Below are positions 58,618 to 64,000 of a stretch of DNA of 64,000 nucleotides, in pieces (the first letter of the stretch is position 1; each line of letters starts with the position of its first letter). The translations under genes were made by a program, and so were the position numbers. The DNA comes from Halomonas campaniensis. Its GTDB lineage: Bacteria; Pseudomonadota; Gammaproteobacteria; Pseudomonadales; Halomonadaceae. A model generated the notes under the pieces. It ran no database searches. It was not told the DNA's origin and worked only from the letters and a program-made list of their open reading frames with translations. The DNA is taken from assembly GCF_014193375.1 (NCBI RefSeq), contig NZ_JACHZF010000008.1, positions 62,001-126,000 on the forward strand. The letters run 5' to 3'.

Positions 58618-58893
58618 ATGCACGTCACCATCTTCGGTCGTCCCGGCTGCCCCTTCTGCGTCTTCGCCAACGAGCTCGCCCAGCAGCTCGAGAGCGCCGG
58701 CGCCATCGAAGGCTTCCGCTACGTCGACATCCAGGCCGAGGGCATCACCAAGGCCGACCTCGAGAAGACCATCGGCAGGCCCGTCCATACGGTGCCGCAG
58801 ATCTTCGTCGACGAGACCCCGATCGGCGGCTTCACCGAGTTCGATCGGTACGTGCGGGACCGGTCGCTGCTGGACACCGCCGCCGCCCGCTGA
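58618..58893 (+). CDS. grxA: glutaredoxin 1 type
   Basis: 91-residue dithiol glutaredoxin. The redox motif is GCPFC (C11/C14), with the GSH-binding TVPQIFVD and the family ending IGGFTEF. The overall sequence (YVDIQAEGITKADL) is very close to E. coli GrxA, and it reduces ribonucleotide reductase and mixed disulfides, consistent with glutathione reductase at the other end of the window. ATG at 58618 with AGGAG seven bases upstream. The single-gene unit sits downstream of the tandem repeat. Confidence 0.94.
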   Translation: MHVTIFGRPGCPFCVFANELAQQLESAGAIEGFRYVDIQAEGITKADLEKTIGRPVHTVPQIFVDETPIGGFTEFDRYVRDRSLLDTAAAR

Positions 58894-59003
58894 CCCCCTG
58901 ACGCCGCCCCGGGCGGCGGTTCGCGATGATGCGCCGTGGGGCGCCCCCCGACCGGGTGCGGATGCTACGCTGGGGAGGTTTCCCCCACGTCACGGAGCCG
59001 CCC

Positions 59004-59978
59004 ATGGCGCATCCCCCCACGTCACAGGCCGCCGAGGCCCACTGGCACCAGACCGGCGAGCAGCATCGTCGCCTGATCGACAGCACCCGTTCCCTCGAGG
59101 CACTCACCACCGCGGTGGTCCACCCCTGTGACGAGCCCTCCCTGGCCGGTGCCCTGGCGGCCTGGCGGGAGGGCATCATCGTCCCGCTGCTGGTCGGCCC
59201 CCGCCACCGCATCGAGGCCGCCGCCGAGGCCCTGGGGGAGTCCCTGGACGGCCTGACGCTGATCGACACCCCCCATAGCCACGCCTCCGCCGAGCGGGCG
59301 GTCGAACTGGCCGCCCAGGGCGAGGTCGAGGCGCTGATGAAGGGCTCCCTGCATACCGACGAGCTGATGTCCGCCGCGGTGGACCGCCGCACCGGGCTGC
59401 GCACCGAACGGCTGATGAGCCATGTCTATGCCCTGGACGTGCCCAGCTACCCCCGGCCCCTGCTGATCTCCGACGCCGCCCTGCATATCACCCCCGACCT
59501 GGCGGCCAAGCGCGACATCATCCAGAACGCCATCGACCTTGCCCGGGCGCTGGGCATCTCGCAGCCCCGAGTGGCGCTGCTCTCGGCGGTGGAGACGGTG
59601 CGCTCCACCCTGCCCTCCACCATCGAGGCCGCCGCGCTGTGCAAGATGAGCGAGCGCGGCCAGATCCGCGGCGGGGTGCTGGACGGGCCCCTGGCCATCG
59701 ACAATGCCGTCTCCCTGGCGGCCGCCCGGCAGAAGGGGCTGGGCTCCGAGGTGGCCGGGCAGGCCGACATCCTGATCGCCCCCAACCTGGAGTCGGCCAA
59801 CATGATCGCCAAGCTGCTGATCCACCTGGCCCGCGCCCAGGCCGCGGGGCTGGTGGTGGGTGCCCGGGTGCCCATCATGCTGACCAGCCGGGCCGACGAC
59901 GCGGAGACACGCCTCGCCTCGGCGGCCCTGGCCCTGCACCTGGCCCGGGTGACCCCCGCCCCGGACGACGCCCCGTGA
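59004..59978 (+). CDS. phosphate acetyltransferase/butyryltransferase (short form)
   Basis: 324-residue Pta/Ptb-type enzyme that exchanges acyl groups between acyl-CoA and phosphate. The family motifs near the C-terminus are ILIAPNLESANMIAKLL and RVPIMLTSRADDAETRLASAALAL. It lacks the long N-terminal domain of full-length Pta, so it belongs to the short group, and could prefer acetyl-, propionyl- or butyryl-CoA. The ATG at 59004 has GGAG upstream; an earlier in-frame ATG is less likely. Its stop overlaps the acetate kinase start by 4 bases. Confidence 0.88.
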   Translation: MAHPPTSQAAEAHWHQTGEQHRRLIDSTRSLEALTTAVVHPCDEPSLAGALAAWREGIIVPLLVGPRHRIEAAAEALGESLDGLTLIDTPHSHASAERAVELAAQGEVEALMKGSLHTDELMSAAVDRRTGLRTERLMSHVYALDVPSYPRPLLISDAALHITPDLAAKRDIIQNAIDLARALGISQPRVALLSAVETVRSTLPSTIEAAALCKMSERGQIRGGVLDGPLAIDNAVSLAAARQKGLGSEVAGQADILIAPNLESANMIAKLLIHLARAQAAGLVVGARVPIMLTSRADDAETRLASAALALHLARVTPAPDDAP

Positions 59979-61138
59979 GCCGCCTGCTGGTGATCAACGG
60001 CGGCTCGGCCACGCTCAAGTTCGGCCTCTACGACGACGGCCGCTGCTCGCTGCGCGGCCTGGTGGAACGGCTCGACGAGGCCCCTCGGCTCCGGCTGCTG
60101 CAGGGCAGCCTCGACGATGACGTCTTCCCCGCCAGCGAGGGCGGCCACGCGGCCGTGGCCGAGGCGCTGCTGGCCTGGCTCGACCGCCGGGTCGGGCTGG
60201 CCACCCTCGACGGGATCGGCCACCGGGTGGTTCATGGCGGCACCGCGCTCGACGCGCCGGTCGTGCTGGATGACGACCACCTGGCCTACCTGGCCGGCCT
60301 GGAGCCCCTCGCGCCGCTGCACCAGCCCCCTGCCCTGGCCATCATCCGCGCGCTGCGCGAGCGCCTGCCGGCCATGCCCCAGGTGGCCTGCTTCGACACC
60401 GCCTTCCACCGCACCCAGCCGCGGGTGCACCAGCTGTTTGCCCTGCCCCGCCGCCTGGCCGACGAGGGGGTGCTGCGCTACGGCTTCCACGGGCTCTCCT
60501 ATGCCCACGTGACACGGCGGTTGCCCGAGCTGCTCGGCGAGCGGGCCCGCGGACGGGTGGTGATCGCCCATCTGGGGCAGGGCTGCAGCCTGTGCGCCCT
60601 GAAGGACGGGCGCAGCCTGACCACGTCGATGGGCTTCACCGCCCTGGACGGCATGATGATGGGCAGCCGCTGCGGCAGCCTGGACCCCGGGGTGGTGCTC
60701 CACCTCCAGCAGCAGCGCGGCATGGCCGTCGAGGAGGTCGAGCGGCTGCTCTACCGGGAGAGCGGCCTGCTGGGCGTCTCGGGGCTCTCCGCCGACATGC
60801 GCGACCTGCTGGCCAGCGACCATCCCCATGCCGAGGAGGCGGTGGCGCTGTTCATCGAGCGGCTGCTGCGCGAGATCGGCGCCCTGGTGGCCCTGCTCGG
60901 CGGCCTGGATGCGCTGGTCTTCACCGCCGGCATCGGCGAGCACGCCGCCGAGATCCGCGCCCGCACCGCGCGGCGCCTGGCATGGCTCGGGGCCAGGCTG
61001 GACGAGGACGCCAACCGGGAGCATGCGCCACGCTTCGACGCCGGCAGCGGCCCCGCCCTGGTCGTGATGCCCACCGACGAGGAGGCCGAGATCGCCGCCG
61101 CCACGCGTCGCTGCCTGGAAGCGTCTTTCCCTCGTTGA
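59975..61138 (+). CDS. ackA: acetate/propionate kinase family protein
   Basis: 387 residues of the acetokinase family, turning acetyl phosphate and ADP into acetate and ATP or the reverse. It carries GHRVVHGG, the catalytic region FHGLSYAHVTRRLPE and HLGQGCSLCALKDG, MGFTALDGMMMGSRCG, and GIGEHA near the end. Where most members have HLGNG the sequence is HLGQG. The N-terminal NGGSATLKF is a variant of NxGSSSxK. Starts at a GTG (59975) overlapping the previous stop. It forms an operon with the transacylase, so substrate preference should match. Confidence 0.9.
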   Translation: MSRLLVINGGSATLKFGLYDDGRCSLRGLVERLDEAPRLRLLQGSLDDDVFPASEGGHAAVAEALLAWLDRRVGLATLDGIGHRVVHGGTALDAPVVLDDDHLAYLAGLEPLAPLHQPPALAIIRALRERLPAMPQVACFDTAFHRTQPRVHQLFALPRRLADEGVLRYGFHGLSYAHVTRRLPELLGERARGRVVIAHLGQGCSLCALKDGRSLTTSMGFTALDGMMMGSRCGSLDPGVVLHLQQQRGMAVEEVERLLYRESGLLGVSGLSADMRDLLASDHPHAEEAVALFIERLLREIGALVALLGGLDALVFTAGIGEHAAEIRARTARRLAWLGARLDEDANREHAPRFDAGSGPALVVMPTDEEAEIAAATRRCLEASFPR

Positions 61139-61160
61139 AAGGCCCCCGGGGGGCTGTGCC

Positions 61161-61166
61161 TATACT
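61161..61166 (+). promoter_or_regulatory. weak -10 candidate for the DUF1338-like gene
   Basis: TATACT at 61161-61166 precedes the gene by about 34 bases. The nearest TTGAAA is 20 bases away, too far for a standard promoter. Mentioned because the gap after ackA otherwise holds only the palindrome at 61141-61154. Confidence 0.3.
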
Positions 61167-61199
61167 TCCCGCCAGCATCATGACAAGGGAAGCGTATCG

Positions 61200-61967
61200 A
61201 TGCAGAGGGAAGAGTTCGTCCAGCAGCTGTGGCTGGACTATGTCCACCAGCACCCCGAGGTCGGCGGGCTGCGTCTGTGGCCGGTCGATGCCCCGGTCGA
61301 GTACCTGGCGCTGCTCACCCTGAACCACGGGCCCTTCGGCATGGATGCCCTGCTGCCGACCCTCGCCCATCTGGGCTATCGTCCGCGCCACCGCCACGCC
61401 ATGGCCGACCGCGGCCTGCTGGTCAGCCTGCTCTCGCCCCCCGACAACGGCCCCTGGCTGGTCCTCGGCGAGCTGCAGCTGGGCACCCTCTCCCGGTGCC
61501 CGAGGGAGCGGCTCGAGGCGTTGGTCTGCCAGGCCCCGCGGGAGGACCAGCGCGGCCAGAACCTGCTGTGCCGCGGCCGTCCCTGGCCCATGCCCGACTG
61601 GGAGACCTACCTCGCCCTCTGCCAGGCGCATCCGCTGGCCGGCCTGCTGTCGATCAACGGGCCGCGCATGCACCACGCCGGCTTCGACTGCGGGCGCCTG
61701 GGCCAGCCTATCGCGGTGCTCGACGACCAGCTGCGCCAGGCCGGGCTCAGCGGCAGCTCCGATCGGCACCACGGGATCTTCCCGGTCTCGCCGCTCCTCG
61801 ACTACCGCTTCTACCCCACCTGCTCCCGGCGCCTCGCCTTCGCCCAGGGTGACGAGCATCGCGTGGAACTCGGCGGCCTGGCTCTGGTGCAGAAGGAGGT
61901 CTCGGCCAACCAGGAGCGTGCCGTGGAGCTGCTGCTGCCCCACCACACCCGCTGCGAGGTCTCCTGA
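61200..61967 (+). CDS. hypothetical protein, tentatively DUF1338-like
   Basis: 255 residues. The stretch APVEYLALLTLNHGPFG...LGYRPRHRHAM and LVSLLSPPDNGPWLVLGELQLGTL resembles the DUF1338 (2-oxoadipate dioxygenase/decarboxylase) pattern of a fold with paired beta strands, with tail residues HHGIFPVSPLLDYRFYP. The protein is much shorter than known enzymes (over 400), and one expected metal histidine appears replaced by Tyr. The ATG at 61200 follows a weak AAGGGA. I cannot assign a reaction, and another vicinal-oxygen-chelate relative is equally possible. Confidence 0.5.
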   Translation: MQREEFVQQLWLDYVHQHPEVGGLRLWPVDAPVEYLALLTLNHGPFGMDALLPTLAHLGYRPRHRHAMADRGLLVSLLSPPDNGPWLVLGELQLGTLSRCPRERLEALVCQAPREDQRGQNLLCRGRPWPMPDWETYLALCQAHPLAGLLSINGPRMHHAGFDCGRLGQPIAVLDDQLRQAGLSGSSDRHHGIFPVSPLLDYRFYPTCSRRLAFAQGDEHRVELGGLALVQKEVSANQERAVELLLPHHTRCEVS

Positions 61968-62000
61968 CCCGCCGCCCCCTGTCGCTGCAGTGCCGCAGAG

Positions 62001-62023
62001 TCATCCACAGAATCTGTGGATAA
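62001..62023. promoter_or_regulatory. head-to-head DnaA-box pair
   Basis: On the minus strand, 62015-62023 reads the consensus TTATCCACA. On the plus strand, 62001-62009 reads TCATCCACA (one mismatch). The two lie inside a perfect 8-bp inverted repeat TCCACAGA-A-TCTGTGGA (62003-62019). It sits in the gap between the DUF1338-like gene and scoB. No replication genes are near, so a DnaA-titrating or regulatory site is more likely than an origin. Confidence 0.55.
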
Positions 62024-62112
62024 CGCTGTGCAAGAGCCACCGCCATCCCGCCGGACCCCGCGCCCCGGCGGCGCCCGAAGCGAAACGGTCAGTTTTTCGA
62101 CAGCCCGGACGG

Positions 62113-62143
62113 CCGCGGCCCGGACACAGGGTCCGGGCCGCGG
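62113..62143 (-). terminator. strong hairpin downstream of scoB
   Basis: A perfect 13-bp stem (62113-62125 with 62131-62143, loop ACAGG). On the minus strand it lies 29 bases after the scoB stop. There is no T-run next to the stem; a T5 run at 62092-62099 is on the plus strand. Probably terminates scoAB. Confidence 0.6.
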
Positions 62144-62171
62144 GGGTCATGCCCTGATCAGGCGTCGCGGG

Positions 62172-62834
62172 TCAGGCGTCGAAGGTCATCTCCGGGACAT
62201 GGTCCGGCACGATGAGCTTGCCGGCCGTCTTCTCGACGATCTCCTCCACCGAGACACCCGGGGCGCGCTCCTTGAGGTGGAAGGCGCCGTCCTTGATCTC
62301 CAGGTAGGCCAGGTCGGTCAGCACCCGGTTGATGCAGCCGGCGCCGGTCAGCGGCAGGGTGCACTTCTCGAGCAGCTTGGATTCGCCGTGCTTGGAGGCG
62401 TGGGTCATGGTGCAGATGATGTTCTCGGCGCCGGCCACCAGGTCCATGGCGCCGCCCATGCCCTTGATCAGCTTGCCGGGGACCATCCAGGAGGCGATGT
62501 TGCCCTCCTGATCCACCTCGAAGGCGCCCAGCACCGTGAGGTCGACGTGGCCGCCGCGGATCATGGCGAAGGATTCCGCCGAGTCGAAGATCGCCGCACC
62601 CGGGCGGGCCGTGACGGTCTGCTTGCCGGCATTGATCATGTCCGGGTCGACCTCTTCCTCGGTGGGAAAGCGACCCATGCCCAGCAGCCCGTTCTCGGAC
62701 TGCAGCATGACGTCGATGCCGTCGGGGACATAGTTGGCCACCAGGGTCGGGATGCCGATGCCCAGGTTGACGTAGAAGCCGTCTTCGAGTTCGCGCGCCA
62801 CGCGCTGCGCCATCTGTTCGCGAGTCAGTGCCAT
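62172..62834 (-). CDS. scoB: 3-oxoacid CoA-transferase subunit B
   Basis: 220 residues. Moves CoA from succinyl-CoA or acetyl-CoA to acetoacetate. The catalytic glutamate is E47 in SENGLLG. NLGIGIPTLVANYVP, FDSAESFAMIRGGH, GAMDLV and NRVLTDLAY are conserved. ATG at 62832-62834. It follows scoA by 57 bases; the two form the heterodimer. With hbdH it can feed 3-hydroxybutyrate carbon into acetoacetyl-CoA. Confidence 0.94.
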   Translation of the reverse strand: MALTREQMAQRVARELEDGFYVNLGIGIPTLVANYVPDGIDVMLQSENGLLGMGRFPTEEEVDPDMINAGKQTVTARPGAAIFDSAESFAMIRGGHVDLTVLGAFEVDQEGNIASWMVPGKLIKGMGGAMDLVAGAENIICTMTHASKHGESKLLEKCTLPLTGAGCINRVLTDLAYLEIKDGAFHLKERAPGVSVEEIVEKTAGKLIVPDHVPEMTFDA

Positions 62835-62891
62835 CTTGTTGCCTCTTGTGTTCGGATGAGAAGCCTTGGGGTGTCGTGCAGCGTCGCGCCT

Positions 62892-63593
62892 TCAGCCTTC
62901 GCGGACGGTGCGCTTCTCGATGCGCTTCTCGAAGGTGCCCTGGATGATGCGGTCGACGTAGATGCCGGGGGTGTGGATCTGGTCCGGTGCCAGTTCGCCC
63001 GGCTCGACGATCTCCTCGACCTCGACCACGGTGATCTTGCCGCAGGTGGCGGCCAGGGGATTGAAGTTCTGGGCAGTGTCGCGGTAGACGACATTGCCGT
63101 AGCGATCCGCCTTCCAGCCCTTGACGATGGCGAAGTCGGCGTGGAACGCCTCCTCGAGGATGTAGTGGCGGCCGTTGAACTGGCGCACCTCCTTGCCCTC
63201 GCCGATCGGCGTGCCGTAGCCGGTGGCGGTATAGAAGGCGGGGATGCCGGCACCGCCGGCGCGCATCTTCTCGGCCAGGGTGCCCTGGGGCGTCAGGATC
63301 ACGTCGATCTCGCCATCCAGCATCTGGCGCTCGAACAGGGCGTTCTCGCCCACGTAGGAGGCATAGATGCGCGAGATCTGCTTGTCCTCCAGCAGCAGGC
63401 CCAGGCCGAAGCCGTCGACGCCGCAGTTGTTGGAGAGCACGGTGAGGTCCTTGACGCCGAGGCGCTTGATCTCGGCGATCAGGTTCTCCGGGATGCCGCA
63501 CAGGCCGAAGCCGCCGGCGGCCACGGTCATGCCGCTCTCGATGCCGGCCATAGCCTCTTCGTAGGAGTACACGCGTTTGTCGAATCCGGACAT
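62892..63593 (-). CDS. scoA: 3-oxoacid CoA-transferase subunit A
   Basis: 233 residues. The CoA-transferase signature lies near the N-terminus ([13 protein letters not shown]), with GVDGFGLG and an ending typical of the A subunit ([24 protein letters not shown]). The ATG at 63591-63593 has GAGG seven bases upstream. It heads the scoA-scoB operon and is divergent from a LysR gene, the likely regulator. Confidence 0.94.
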   Translation of the reverse strand: MSGFDKRVYSYEEAMAGIESGMTVAAGGFGLCGIPENLIAEIKRLGVKDLTVLSNNCGVDGFGLGLLLEDKQISRIYASYVGENALFERQMLDGEIDVILTPQGTLAEKMRAGGAGIPAFYTATGYGTPIGEGKEVRQFNGRHYILEEAFHADFAIVKGWKADRYGNVVYRDTAQNFNPLAATCGKITVVEVEEIVEPGELAPDQIHTPGIYVDRIIQGTFEKRIEKRTVREG

Positions 63594-63695
63594 AGTGGCG
63601 CCTCGTGTTGTTGTCGATGGATCTTGCGGGGTGAAAGGATAGCGGGTCACGGGTGACACGATGAGGCCCAGTGTTGTGCCTGGCCATATATTTGT

Positions 63696-63712
63696 TAAGT
63701 TTGTTTTTCTTA
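63696..63712. promoter_or_regulatory. candidate LysR-type operator between scoA and the LysR gene
   Basis: The gap (63594-63752) is AT-rich, unlike the rest of the window. Within it, TAAG (63696-63699) and CTTA (63709-63712) form an inverted repeat with 9 bases between, of the T-N11-A kind used by LysR regulators; the nearby TATTAAT (63732-63738) could be the -10 for the LysR gene. Confidence 0.4.
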
Positions 63713-63752
63713 TCGATTGATTTGATCAGCCTATTAATTGGACCTTGGTAGC

Positions 63753-64000
63753 ATGTCGATGACCGTCAAGCAGCTCCGCGCCTTCCTCGCCGTGGCCCAG
63801 ACCCTGAGCTTCACCCAGGCCTGCGAGCGGCTGCACCTCTCCCAGCCGGCGCTGAGCCTGGCGATCAAGGGCCTCGAGGAGACCCTCGGGGGGCGGCTGC
63901 TGATCCGCAGCACACGCAGCGTGCGTCTCACCCCCGAGGGGGAATCTCTGGTGCCGCTGGCCAAGCGGCTGCTGGCCGAGTGGGACAACACCGAGGAGCT
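63753..64000 (+). CDS. LysR-type transcriptional regulator, cut by window edge
   Basis: Only the first 82 or so residues are inside the window: MSMTVKQLRAFLAVAQTLSFTQACERLHLSQPALSLAIKGLEETLGGRLL..., the N-terminal helix-turn-helix of a LysR regulator, with the typical linker TPEGESLVPLAKRLLAE. The ATG at 63753 or the one at 63759 could be the start; neither has a strong site. Position next to scoA and divergent from it suggests it controls the CoA-transferase genes. Confidence 0.85.
   Translation, partial: MSMTVKQLRAFLAVAQTLSFTQACERLHLSQPALSLAIKGLEETLGGRLLIRSTRSVRLTPEGESLVPLAKRLLAEWDNTEE

Noticed and set aside
62001..62023. Chromosomal replication origin
   Set aside because: Only two DnaA boxes, no AT-rich unwinding region and no dnaA, dnaN, gyrB or mnmG nearby.

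Overview
The window is a compact, very GC-rich stretch of chromosome from a gammaproteobacterium. The gene set (tol-pal-cpoB, ruvCAB, the RegBA redox system, ubiG-mupP, ketone-body genes) and the protein sequences fit the Halomonadaceae (Halomonas or a close relative). That placement is an inference from gene content and composition; no rRNA gene is present to confirm it. I see 62 protein-coding genes, two of them cut by the window edges. There is no tRNA, rRNA, CRISPR array, insertion sequence or prophage. No stretch over about 252 bases lacks a gene. Of the longer gaps, 32975-33214 shows nothing recognisable apart from the ribosome binding site of the downstream gene.

Layout. 1-5612: glutathione reductase (partial), beta-carbonic anhydrase, a periplasmic cytochrome c', PepQ, a YheT hydrolase and MsrA. 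5635-12448 (minus): the TamA/TamB outer-membrane assembly pair and a membrane-anchored coiled-coil protein. 12515-15583: iron superoxide dismutase with a clear promoter and terminator, then galU followed by a UDP-glucose dehydrogenase homologue that has lost its catalytic cysteine. 15786-18881: ubiG-mupP, an unrecognised zinc-ribbon protein, and YciK. 18899-29667 (minus): a long housekeeping run, fmdB-like, aspS, yebC, ruvC, ruvA, ruvB, ybgC, tolQ, tolR, tolA, tolB, pal, cpoB. 29847-32676 (plus): a 2-hydroxyacid dehydrogenase, a ribokinase-like kinase and a nucleoside hydrolase, which reads as nucleoside/ribose salvage. 32702-48136: mixed metabolism and repair (acylphosphatase, leucine dehydrogenase, YihY, NadM-Nudix, a HypT-like regulator, cardiolipin synthase, class I fumarase, Nei, UvrB, an HMA-like/OsmC pair, YgfZ, TatD, RF3).

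48242-53990 (minus) is the main accessory element: a four-gene SMC-like plasmid-defence operon of the Wadjet/MksBEFG type, with overlapping genes in the unusual order nuclease, SMC ATPase, kleisin, kite subunit. It is transcribed divergently from the regB-regA redox two-component system (54117-55974), and a perfect 20-bp palindrome lies between them. 56109-63593 holds carbon-storage and acyl metabolism: 3-hydroxybutyrate dehydrogenase, a HybE-like orphan, an inositol monophosphatase, glutaredoxin, a phosphotransacetylase/acetate kinase pair, a DUF1338-like protein and acetoacetate CoA-transferase (scoA-scoB). A divergent LysR gene runs off the right end.

The most interesting non-genic signals are: a pair of approximately 100-bp palindromic repeats with the same architecture beside uvrB and prfC; GCGCCGA tandem repeats touching the stop codons of prfC and regA; a 14-bp tandem array before the glutaredoxin gene; nine 30-bp repeats inside tolA; and a head-to-head DnaA-box pair near 62010. 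No searches were run. Every family call comes from reading the translated sequence.
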